NCBI GenBank assembly: GCA_041287865.1
Contig: JBGGMV010000028.1
Span: 164,222-228,221 of the forward strand
Direction of reading: 5' to 3'
Origin: JAPWJZ01 sp041287865
Lineage (GTDB): Bacteria > Pseudomonadota > Alphaproteobacteria > Micavibrionales > UBA2020
DNA: 64,000 bases
In this document: positions 7,173-15,050 of the stretch, piece after piece
How the letters are laid out: each line of letters starts with the position of its first letter
How positions within the stretch are numbered: the stretch's first letter is position 1
Notes under the pieces: generated by a model
Databases searched by the model: none
The model's input: only the letters and a program-made list of their open reading frames with translations
Told to the model about the DNA's origin: nothing
Made by a program: the position numbers and the translations under genes

Positions 7173-8486
7173 TTACTCCGGAGAATTCGGCCCGATTGCA
7201 TAGACGTTCAAAGTATCGTGATAGTCAGTAAATATCCCCGTCTTGTTGATGACGACTGCAAAACGTCTTGAATCCGCGCTCCACACCATGTCATAGATTT
7301 TGTCGAAGTCATCATTCACTGCTTCGGTAAACACGTTCTCGCCCGTTGCTGCGTTAACCAGCGAAAAACTATGTCCGCCACTCGATAAATAATATTTCTG
7401 ATCGGGACTGAATATAACGGGCGTAACATCCGCCGGAAGCGAAGCAATATCGGGCAGCCAGCTTTTGGTCTTCAATGAAAACGGGCGCCAGCGTCCAGCG
7501 CCTATCATTACTTTTCCATCATCGGCAGGCTGGAGCATAAGCCGCGACAGCATTTTATTTTTTTGCCCAAGGCGGAGGATTTCTTTTTTCTCCGGAGCAA
7601 GAGATAGAAGTTTTATTTCATAGTCATCCGCCATAAAAGTATCCCCCGCCGCCGGCACGGGTATTCCCTGCAGCGCAAGTAGCCGACCGCCCGACAGGAC
7701 GTAGCTATACACGATTGTGCTGAATTCTGGCGATGACCGGCGGGAATTCGATTTATGACAGAAATGCTTTTTGGGCGCCTTTGAGCACGGAAATGCGGCA
7801 ACGGTTTTTTTCGCCAGAAAAACCTTGCGGTTCTCTCCGGTCAGGTCCACCCCTTCAATTGCAACCTTGCCTGCAAAAGCGCCGTTGACCGCTTCGTTCA
7901 CCGCAAAGGCGATCGAAAGGTTCCCCGGCAGCAGGACAGGTTCATCCAGAAATCCGCGTTTGGGCGCGGCAAGGATGCTGGATGCTTTGCTGCCGCAATC
8001 GTAAAGCGCGATATCATTGCCCGATAACGTTTCCGCCAATGACCTCAAGCCTGTCAGGGCGCTTTTTTGCCGCGACAAAATAATTGTTTTATTATCCGGT
8101 AGCACGATGGGGTCAGACCCGTATTTAACCTCGCATGTCACATTCCCCTTGAGGTCGATCAGCGTAACGACGGGATCCTGAAAACGCGGATTGTCTTTTT
8201 TTCTTTTTCTGAGATCGGCTGCTTGATCCCCGAAAAGCTCTTCGGCTTCGTGGCCATCCGGCCAATGCACTCTTTTGGAGAACACAATAAACTGTCCATC
8301 AGGCGAGAATTTAGGCGTGGCGATTTCGTGTTCATCCAAGGACCACGTCAATTCTTTCCTCACGATGCCGTTATCTGCCGCCCGCACTTTGGGGCTGTCG
8401 TTGTCTGGAAAAATCATGACAACGACAGCGGCCATTGCCGCCACCACAATGACCTCTTTGATTGGCAGGGATTTCCGTCTTGTCAT
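7173..8486 (-). CDS. Membrane-anchored beta-propeller (TolB/WD40-like) protein
   Basis: A 437-residue protein with an N-terminal hydrophobic segment (residues about 10-25, VIVVAAMAAVVVMIF). It then has repeated blades with patterns like ATPKFSPDGQFIVFSK, PVIFSPDQKYYLSS and DMVWSADSRRFAVV, typical of TolB-type/PD40 beta-propellers. It is probably an exported, inner-membrane-anchored protein; no catalytic motif is visible. It is co-transcribed with the small secreted protein that follows. Codon use is slightly AT-richer than that of the ankyrin operon next door. Confidence 0.6.
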   Translation of the reverse strand: MTRRKSLPIKEVIVVAAMAAVVVMIFPDNDSPKVRAADNGIVRKELTWSLDEHEIATPKFSPDGQFIVFSKRVHWPDGHEAEELFGDQAADLRKRKKDNPRFQDPVVTLIDLKGNVTCEVKYGSDPIVLPDNKTIILSRQKSALTGLRSLAETLSGNDIALYDCGSKASSILAAPKRGFLDEPVLLPGNLSIAFAVNEAVNGAFAGKVAIEGVDLTGENRKVFLAKKTVAAFPCSKAPKKHFCHKSNSRRSSPEFSTIVYSYVLSGGRLLALQGIPVPAAGDTFMADDYEIKLLSLAPEKKEILRLGQKNKMLSRLMLQPADDGKVMIGAGRWRPFSLKTKSWLPDIASLPADVTPVIFSPDQKYYLSSGGHSFSLVNAATGENVFTEAVNDDFDKIYDMVWSADSRRFAVVINKTGIFTDYHDTLNVYAIGPNSPE

Positions 8487-8720
8487 GTCTCGGCCACACT
8501 TATCATTTTCATCGTAACTATACTTGGGTCAGTACCGGCGGCGGGAGCGCAATTATTGTGCAGCCCGATTCCCCCGTGCTCTCGCCCCTATAGCATTATG
8601 TAATCTACTCTCCCTCAGCAAATCCAACCTCTTACCCCGCTCCATCTTCCCATAAGCTGCATTGTGGGCCGCTGCCCGCCATGCTATACCCTTATGCAAA
8701 CCAATTATTGCAGACAGCAC

Positions 8721-10145
8721 ATGACGCCGCGCGACGAAAACGACGACGAGAAAGAAGGGCTTGAGAAAGCCTTCGGCAAGCTGTCCGACAAAATTTCCGA
8801 CGCCTTCAACAAAATCGGCCAGCCGAAAAATCCGGAGGAGAAGCCCGCAGCGCCGCAAGCGCCGGGGCAGAAAGCGGCGCCCAGCGCCGACGACCTGACG
8901 AATGCGATCCGGCGCGGCAAGCTGCCGCTGGCGAAACAGTTGCTGGAGGCGGGGGCCGACCCCAACGCCTTTAATTCGGCCGGCGAAACCGCGCTGCATG
9001 TCGCGGCCCGCAACGACCATGTGGCGGCGGGCCAGTTGCTGATCGATTTCGGCGCGAACCCGAAGCTGGGCAAGAAAGACGACCCGAAGGCGCTGCCGCT
9101 GGACGATGCGGTCAATTTCGGCAAGGTGCCGATGGCGGAATTCCTGACACGCAACGGCGGTTACGCCCCCGGCAATACCGTGAACGGCTGGACGCTGCTG
9201 CACCGCGCGGCGGAAAAGGGCAACCCGCGCCTTGTGGCCGCGCTGATCGCGGGCGGCGCGGACGCGAACGAGAAAACCGATAACGGTTCCACCCCGCTGC
9301 TGGTCGCTGTCTCGCGCCGCCAGCAGGAAGTTGCGGAAAAACTGCTCGATATCCCCAGCGTTGCGGGCGGGATGAACGAATTCCATTCGCAGACTGATTC
9401 CAAGCAGCGCAATGCTTTCCAGCTGGCCATCGAAAAAGGCCAGGCGAGCGTCGTCGCAAAAATGCTGAAGCTGGGCGTGAATATCAACGCCGCCGATGCC
9501 GATGGCGTGACGCCGCTGGTGCATGCGATCGAACAGGGCAATGTGGCGCTGGTGAAAACGCTTGTATCCCACGGCGCGGATATCAACACGGTGCAGGCGG
9601 GGCGCGGCACGGCGCTTTATATCGCAAGTTCCACCCCCGAAATCACCGACGAGAAAACCCGCGCGCAGATTATCGACATTTTGATGCGGAACGGCGCCGA
9701 CCCCGAGATTGGCGCACCCATTACGCGCGTTACGCCGCTGCATGCCCTGCTGACCAACCCCGGCGGCGAGCCTGCGGTGCGGCAGATGCTGCGGCATCCG
9801 GTGAATACGTCGGCGAAGGACATGGACGGCATGCCGGCCATTTTCTACGCGCTGAAAAAACCCGATGTTTTGGAAGACATGCTGCGCGGCGGCGCGGATA
9901 TCAATATCCGCCACGGGCAGGACGCGCGCACGCCGCTGATACAGGCCGTGCATGACGAGGCGGGTGTCGCGGTCAAGCTGCTGATCGACAAGGGTGCGAA
10001 CCTGCGCGCTGTCGATGCGCATGGCATTTCCGCGCTGGGCTATGCGCGGGCGAAGAAAAATACCTACCTTGTCGAGATGCTGGAAGAAGCTCTCGCTAAA
10101 CAAGATATGCCCCGCCCCAAAAAGGGCCAGGAATTCGACCTGTGA
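8721..10145 (+). CDS. Ankyrin-repeat protein (about 10 repeats)
   Basis: Encodes about 474 residues. A charged N-terminal region (Asp/Glu/Lys-rich, to about residue 60) with a KP-AAPQAPG linker precedes about ten ankyrin repeats, for example GETALHVAARNDHVAAGQLL and DGVTPLVHAIEQGNVALV. The end is MPRPKKGQEFDL. Ankyrin stacks bind proteins; in bacteria with Dot/Icm systems such proteins are often secreted effectors. The open frame reaches an ATG at 8664, but the sequence before MTPRDENDD is Cys-rich and unlike the rest, so 8721 is preferred. It heads a four-gene ankyrin operon and overlaps the next gene (GTGA). Confidence 0.85.
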   Translation: MTPRDENDDEKEGLEKAFGKLSDKISDAFNKIGQPKNPEEKPAAPQAPGQKAAPSADDLTNAIRRGKLPLAKQLLEAGADPNAFNSAGETALHVAARNDHVAAGQLLIDFGANPKLGKKDDPKALPLDDAVNFGKVPMAEFLTRNGGYAPGNTVNGWTLLHRAAEKGNPRLVAALIAGGADANEKTDNGSTPLLVAVSRRQQEVAEKLLDIPSVAGGMNEFHSQTDSKQRNAFQLAIEKGQASVVAKMLKLGVNINAADADGVTPLVHAIEQGNVALVKTLVSHGADINTVQAGRGTALYIASSTPEITDEKTRAQIIDILMRNGADPEIGAPITRVTPLHALLTNPGGEPAVRQMLRHPVNTSAKDMDGMPAIFYALKKPDVLEDMLRGGADINIRHGQDARTPLIQAVHDEAGVAVKLLIDKGANLRAVDAHGISALGYARAKKNTYLVEMLEEALAKQDMPRPKKGQEFDL

Positions 10146-11035
10146 AATCCGACCTTCATGCCGCCATTCGCGCGGGCGATAAAATCCGCGTGCAGGATTT
10201 GCTCTGGCAGGGGGCCGATCCTTCTGAAAAAATAGACGGCCGCAACGCCTATCACGCCGCCGCGACCTCCACCACCGAGATCATGGCGACGCTGCTGGCC
10301 CACCAGAAAAAAGCCGCCGTGCTGGAATTTTGCAAGTGGAGCGACAAGGAAGCCGACCCCTTGCGCCTTGCCATCCGCGCGGCCGACGTCGACATGGTGA
10401 AACTGCTGCTCGATTTCGGCGTGCCGGTGAATAACCGCGACGGCGACGATGAAACGCCGCTGCACTTCGCCATCGCCCAGCGCAAAAGCCGTGGCGAGGA
10501 ACTGCCCGTGCTGCGCCTGCTGCTGGAACGCGGCGCGGACGTGGATGCGAAGGCCGCGAATTACTGGGATGAAACGCCGCTCTTTACCGCCGTGCGCGGC
10601 AGCTATACCGAAGCCGTGCGCCTACTGCTCGACCAGGGCGCGGATGCGACGCGCATCAACCATCTGGGCGAATCGCTGCTGCACCTGAACGCCGCGACCT
10701 GGGATGACAAGACCGCGCGGATGCTGGTGGAGGCCGGCGCGCCGCTCACCGCGAAAGACCGCACGGGCCGCAGCGCGCTCCATATCGCCGCCCACTATAA
10801 CAAGCTGGACGTGGTGAAGGTGTTGCTGGCGGCGGGGGCTGATCCTTTCGCCGAGGACAACAAAAGGCAGATCCCGTCCGAGCTCTGCCACGGCGATTTC
10901 CAGAAAAATACGCGCCGCGAGCTGCTGCACAAGGAAATGGAGCTGGAGGCCATCAGGGTCTACGGCCCGCACGACAAATACGTAAAACGAGAGGGCCAAA
11001 ATCGCCCTTCGCAAAGCCGTCCTTTTCGGCGATAA
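10142..11035 (+). CDS. Ankyrin-repeat protein (about 7 repeats)
   Basis: A 297-residue protein made almost entirely of ankyrin repeats, such as DETPLHFAIAQRKSRGEE and GRSALHIAAHYNKLDVVKVL. The basic tail is PSQSRPFRR. No signal peptide or membrane segment. Its GTG start overlaps the stop of the preceding ankyrin gene in the form GTGA, which implies translational coupling. It is a likely protein-binding partner or candidate effector; nothing in the sequence reveals a target. Confidence 0.85.
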   Translation: MKSDLHAAIRAGDKIRVQDLLWQGADPSEKIDGRNAYHAAATSTTEIMATLLAHQKKAAVLEFCKWSDKEADPLRLAIRAADVDMVKLLLDFGVPVNNRDGDDETPLHFAIAQRKSRGEELPVLRLLLERGADVDAKAANYWDETPLFTAVRGSYTEAVRLLLDQGADATRINHLGESLLHLNAATWDDKTARMLVEAGAPLTAKDRTGRSALHIAAHYNKLDVVKVLLAAGADPFAEDNKRQIPSELCHGDFQKNTRRELLHKEMELEAIRVYGPHDKYVKREGQNRPSQSRPFRR

Positions 11036-11072
11036 TCCACCATAACATTTTCTCGCAATAAGGAAAACGCCC

Positions 11073-12143
11073 GTGTGGGGTGGTAGCAGCAACGACTATT
11101 ATAATCAGGGGTTGCCGTCGAAGCCCGATCCGGCCTTCGTCAACCAGTCGCGCGACCAGGACGGCAATACTTATCTGCACGAACTCTGCCGCAAGGACGC
11201 GCCCCTCGACCTGATCAAGGCCGCGGTGAAAGAGCTCAAGGCCGATATCAACCTGCTGAACAAGCGCGGCCTGCCGCCGCTCGCCATCGCCATCCAGAAC
11301 GCGAAGCCCGAAACCGTCGCGCTGCTGATAGACCTTGGCGCGGAACTCCACATCCCCATCGCGCCGAAAACCAACCCGAAACTGAATTTCAACGCGGCAT
11401 TCATGGCCGCCGAAGCCGGCAAGGGCGGCGCGCTTGAAAAAATACTGGAACGCGGCGGCGGGTTGTATGTGAACAGCCCGGGCGTGACGCGCGACGGCTA
11501 TCCCAGCGACCTGCTGGCGCTGCATGCGGCAATTAAAAATTACCATCCCGATTTGATCGCGCCGCTGGTCAAGGCGGGTGCCTTGGTGAACGAGCAGACG
11601 GGCTACGACAATGCCACGCCGCTCAACTACGCCATCCTCAACAATAACGAGACGGCGGTGAAGCGGCTGGTGGATGCGGGAGCCTCCCTTGAAAGCCGCT
11701 CGAACGACGGCCGCACGCCGCTGATCTACGCGGCCTCGAACCGCGTCGGCCGCGCTGTCATGAAATTGCTGGAACTGGGCGCGGATACGGAAGCACAGGA
11801 TAATTCCGGCAAGACCGCGCTGATGCATGCGGCGCAGGCCGGCGATTATTCGGCTTGCGATTACCTGCTGAAGGCAGGCGCGAAACCCGATGCGCGCGAT
11901 GCGGAAGGCAAAACCGCGCTGATGTACGCCGCGCAAAAGGGCGACGGCGGTGTTGCAAAATTACTGGTGCGCGAAGGCGCCGACCCGCTGCTGGCCGATG
12001 CCTTCAACCGCACCGCCATGCGCCATGCCGAAAACACCTATGGCAACGGCGCCCGCTGGATCATCGAGGAAGCAGAGGCCTCTGCCCTGCACAAGCGTTT
12101 TGAAAAGGCGTACGACGCCGCCAAGAAAAAGCCCGGTGCGTAA
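11073..12143 (+). CDS. Ankyrin-repeat protein (about 8 repeats)
   Basis: A 356-residue protein starting at GTG 11073, with AAGGA eight bases upstream. Ankyrin repeats run from about residue 25 to 330, including GLPPLAIAIQNAKPETVAL, GRTPLIYAASNRVGRAVMK and GKTALMHAAQAGDYSACDY. The C-terminus is KKKPGA. The gene follows the previous ankyrin gene by 37 bases and ends in a TAATG overlap with the next one, so it belongs to the same operon. Confidence 0.85.
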   Translation: MWGGSSNDYYNQGLPSKPDPAFVNQSRDQDGNTYLHELCRKDAPLDLIKAAVKELKADINLLNKRGLPPLAIAIQNAKPETVALLIDLGAELHIPIAPKTNPKLNFNAAFMAAEAGKGGALEKILERGGGLYVNSPGVTRDGYPSDLLALHAAIKNYHPDLIAPLVKAGALVNEQTGYDNATPLNYAILNNNETAVKRLVDAGASLESRSNDGRTPLIYAASNRVGRAVMKLLELGADTEAQDNSGKTALMHAAQAGDYSACDYLLKAGAKPDARDAEGKTALMYAAQKGDGGVAKLLVREGADPLLADAFNRTAMRHAENTYGNGARWIIEEAEASALHKRFEKAYDAAKKKPGA

Positions 12144-13915
12144 TGACGAAAAAGAAACCCAAAAAAATCGGCCGCAATCCCAAAGACCATAAGGCGACAC
12201 CCCGCGCCGCCGATAAATTCAACAGCACCTACGTCCGCTTCCCCGATAAAATCACCGACGAAGCGACGGACCGCACGGTTCTGATCGACGCAATTATCGA
12301 AGGCGACCGCGAGAAAATCGCGAAACTGCTGGAGGCCGGATCGAACCCGAACAAAGCGACCAAAGACGGCAAATCGCCGCTGCATTACGCGGTAAAACTG
12401 GGCCATGGCGATATCTGCGACATGATTCTGGACGCCGGCGCGCAGCTGAACCCGCGCGACAAGGAATTGCGCACGCCGATGTTCGATGCGCTGGCAAGCC
12501 CCAGCCCGAAAAAGATGGTCGATTTCCTGATTGATGCCGGCGTTTCCGCCGACATTGAAGATTCACAGGGCCGCCTGCCGCTCCATGCGGCCGCCGAAAG
12601 CGGTTCGACCGATGTGATCAAATCGCTGGCCGCCAAAACCGCCAACCCCACGCGCCCCGATGCTAGAGGCGTGCAGCCGCTGCACCTCGCCGCCGAGAAA
12701 AACACGGTCGACGCCGTGCAGGCATTATTGTTCGAACGCGTCGGCGTCTTTTCGGCCACGCATGACGGCGATACCGCCCTGCATCTGGCCACAACGCGGA
12801 AAGACAGCGACGATGTCGCGCTGTTTTTGCTGAAGACCGAAGCCGCGCAGCTGGTGAACGCCGTGAACCTTTCGGGCCGCTCGCCGCTGCATCTGGCTGT
12901 GCTGCATCAGAAAGACACGCTGGCGCAGGCCTATCTGAACCTTGGCGCCGATGTGAATTTACCCGACAGGCAGGGCTTCACCCCGCTGCACGAAGCAGCG
13001 GACAGCAACAACCTGCGCCTTGCGTGGCTGCTGATTTCGAACGGCGCTGACGTTGGAAAAGTGCAACAGCTCAACCGCGTGACGCCCCTTATCCTCTCCA
13101 TCCGCCGCGGCAACAAGGCGCTGGCCGAAATGCTGCTGGACAACAGCGCCGACGCCAACCTCGCCGATGGCGACGGCATCACGCCACTCATGGCCGCTGC
13201 ATCGAAACCCGACAGCGCAATCGCCGGCCTGCTGCTGGCGGCGGGCGCCAGCACGACGGCGAAAGACCGCCTGGGCCGCAACGTGCTGCAGCATAGCAAC
13301 GCGCAGCTGGACGAAACGGTCATGAAGGCCTTTATCGACGGCGGCGCGGATATCAACAACCGCGACACATGGCAGCGCGCGCCGCTGCTGAACGCGATGC
13401 AGGACCATAACGGCAAGATGGTGAAACTGCTGCTCGATGCCGGCGCCGACCCGAACGTGAAAGACGATCAGGGATCATCCGCGCTCTATATCGCCCTGCA
13501 GCACAGGTTGTTTGATCAAATCGACCTGCTGCTGAAAAAAGGCGCCGACCCGAATATCAAGGACCGCTGGAGTGAACAGCCGATGATTTCCTACGCCTGC
13601 GTGCTGGGGCTGGAATCGGTCGTGAAAAAACTGATCGACGGCGGCGCGGATATCAACGCCACCGACCGCGACGGCCGCACGCCGCTGCACCATGCCGTGC
13701 TGAACAGCTGGAGCAGCTCCGAATCCGTCCGCCATTTGCTGGAGGCCGGTGCCGACCCGCTGAAAAAAGACAAACAGGGCTGGTCCGCCTTCGACATGGC
13801 CTTCGGCCTCGACAAGAGCGGCCCGCTGAAACAAATCCGCGACAAGCTGAAAAAAGACGGAATCACCACGCAGCCGAAGCGGTACAATCCTTGGGGCGGG
13901 CCCTCCGGTTTTTAG
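12143..13915 (+). CDS. Large ankyrin-repeat protein (about 15 repeats)
   Basis: A 590-residue protein. A basic N-terminus (MTKKKPKKIGRNPKDHK) leads into about fifteen ankyrin repeats, for example GKSPLHYAVKLGHGDICDM, GFTPLHEAADSNNLRLAWL and GRTPLHHAVLNSWSSSESV. The tail QPKRYNPWGGPSGF is basic and Pro/Gly-rich. It is the last gene of the ankyrin operon that starts at 8721 and is coupled to the previous gene by a one-base TAATG overlap. No enzymatic domain is visible. Confidence 0.87.
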   Translation: MTKKKPKKIGRNPKDHKATPRAADKFNSTYVRFPDKITDEATDRTVLIDAIIEGDREKIAKLLEAGSNPNKATKDGKSPLHYAVKLGHGDICDMILDAGAQLNPRDKELRTPMFDALASPSPKKMVDFLIDAGVSADIEDSQGRLPLHAAAESGSTDVIKSLAAKTANPTRPDARGVQPLHLAAEKNTVDAVQALLFERVGVFSATHDGDTALHLATTRKDSDDVALFLLKTEAAQLVNAVNLSGRSPLHLAVLHQKDTLAQAYLNLGADVNLPDRQGFTPLHEAADSNNLRLAWLLISNGADVGKVQQLNRVTPLILSIRRGNKALAEMLLDNSADANLADGDGITPLMAAASKPDSAIAGLLLAAGASTTAKDRLGRNVLQHSNAQLDETVMKAFIDGGADINNRDTWQRAPLLNAMQDHNGKMVKLLLDAGADPNVKDDQGSSALYIALQHRLFDQIDLLLKKGADPNIKDRWSEQPMISYACVLGLESVVKKLIDGGADINATDRDGRTPLHHAVLNSWSSSESVRHLLEAGADPLKKDKQGWSAFDMAFGLDKSGPLKQIRDKLKKDGITTQPKRYNPWGGPSGF

Positions 13916-13943
13916 TCAAAATTTGAATTTCAAGGAATAATCT

Positions 13944-14396
13944 GTGACGTCTGCCAATCAAAATGACAATTTTTGGTTTAGCGTATTAGTAGTTGGTTTT
14001 ATTTTCTACTGTCAGTATCCGCCTAATGTCATGATAACCAAAGTTTACTACGCGTATTGTTCTGATTACGCGCATAGTGCTATGGATTGCCCAGATACTG
14101 TTTATCCTGGGATGCTCGAATATAAGGTACTTGTTGAGCAGCAAAAGGTCATTTTCAAAAGTGCACCCTTCCCATCAGAGCAGCTTTGTACAGTGTTCGA
14201 CAATGATAATTGGTCATGCGAAGAAAGAGGCCATCGCAAATCTATGAACGATGGGAATTTCTATGAGGAAGGTTCAAGTTATGTGACAAAGGGCATTTGG
14301 GCCCCCAAAGCGGGCGAAAAACCTTCAATGCCGCTAATGGCAGATATTGGCTTTTTTCATTACTGGTATCTCAAGATTAAAAATTTCTTATTTTAG
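13944..14396 (+). CDS. AT-rich hypothetical protein with one membrane segment
   Basis: A 150-residue protein starting at GTG, with AAGGA upstream. It has an N-terminal hydrophobic segment (FWFSVLVVGFIFYC), several Cys (YCSDY, DCPDT, EQLCTV, WSCEERG) and a hydrophobic C-terminus. The Cys suggest an extracytoplasmic domain with disulfides. The gene is clearly richer in A and T than the ankyrin genes around it, suggesting separate origin. Family not recognised. Confidence 0.5.
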   Translation: MTSANQNDNFWFSVLVVGFIFYCQYPPNVMITKVYYAYCSDYAHSAMDCPDTVYPGMLEYKVLVEQQKVIFKSAPFPSEQLCTVFDNDNWSCEERGHRKSMNDGNFYEEGSSYVTKGIWAPKAGEKPSMPLMADIGFFHYWYLKIKNFLF

Positions 14397-14447
14397 TTTC
14401 ACGCATGAAAACCGTGGTCAAGGCAGCGTTTTAAAACAGGACTCTAG

Positions 14448-14651
14448 ATGAAAAAGCGCAGCAAAATAATTTTGGGAATTTTTGTTGCGGCGGTGGCGCT
14501 CTCCGTGCCGTGGTATAAATACTGCAACACCACTTCCGATGGCTGGATACTCGGGAGGGGCAGCGATCCGGCGCCGTGGCAGCACGCTGTTTGCTTCGGT
14601 CAGCTGTCCCCGCATAAGCATGTGGAATCGGCGCCACGTGAGAACAAATAA
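14448..14651 (+). CDS. Small signal-peptide-bearing protein (67 residues)
   Basis: Begins MKKRSKIILGIFVAAVALSV, a clear signal peptide or signal anchor. A short Trp/Cys-containing stretch follows (WYKYCNTTSDGWILGRG, WQHAVCFGQL). It lies in the same AT-richer patch as the gene upstream. Function unknown. Confidence 0.45.
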   Translation: MKKRSKIILGIFVAAVALSVPWYKYCNTTSDGWILGRGSDPAPWQHAVCFGQLSPHKHVESAPRENK

Positions 14652-14858
14652 CCGCCACCCCGGGCGGGGTTACGCTCTTTTTGCTGACTCTGTAAACCTT
14701 CCCGCACCGCACAAAAATTTTGTTGCGCGGCATGCTCTCCATATACGGGGAAACCCTGAAATTTCCGTTCAATAAGGTTGACGCCAGCGCAACTATATGT
14801 GAAAAATTCAAGGCTCCACAATATAATCTGTTACGGGATTTTTTTAGGAGGACTGAAG

Positions 14859-15047
14859 GTGGGACAATCATCCCTTTGCGCCGTATTTAACCAGGGCCGC
14901 AACGCGCAGGTATCGCGTGTCGCAGCGGCCGTTGCGGTGGCCGCAGTCATGGCTGTCTTGAACCAGACCGATAACGGTTTCGGGTACAAGGGGCTGAAGG
15001 GTGTGCCGGCTTTCGACAGTATCTGCCTTCCAACAGAAACGGGTTAA
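14859..15047 (+). CDS. Small hypothetical protein with a short hydrophobic segment
   Basis: A 62-residue protein starting at GTG 14859. A near-perfect AGGAGG (14846-14851) sits seven bases upstream, which is better than the ATG at 14778. It contains VSRVAAAVAVAAVMAVLNQT, a short hydrophobic helix, then Gly-rich residues. It ends 3 bases before the start of the 764-residue ankyrin gene and is probably co-translated with it. Confidence 0.5.
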   Translation: MGQSSLCAVFNQGRNAQVSRVAAAVAVAAVMAVLNQTDNGFGYKGLKGVPAFDSICLPTETG

Positions 15048-15050
15048 GCG

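Noticed and set aside
8553..10103. Long minus-strand frame opposite the first ankyrin gene (and similar ones opposite 15051-17345 and 35183-38329)
   Set aside because: The ankyrin and M48 frames have clear domains; the opposite frames are Arg/His/Gln-rich without domains.
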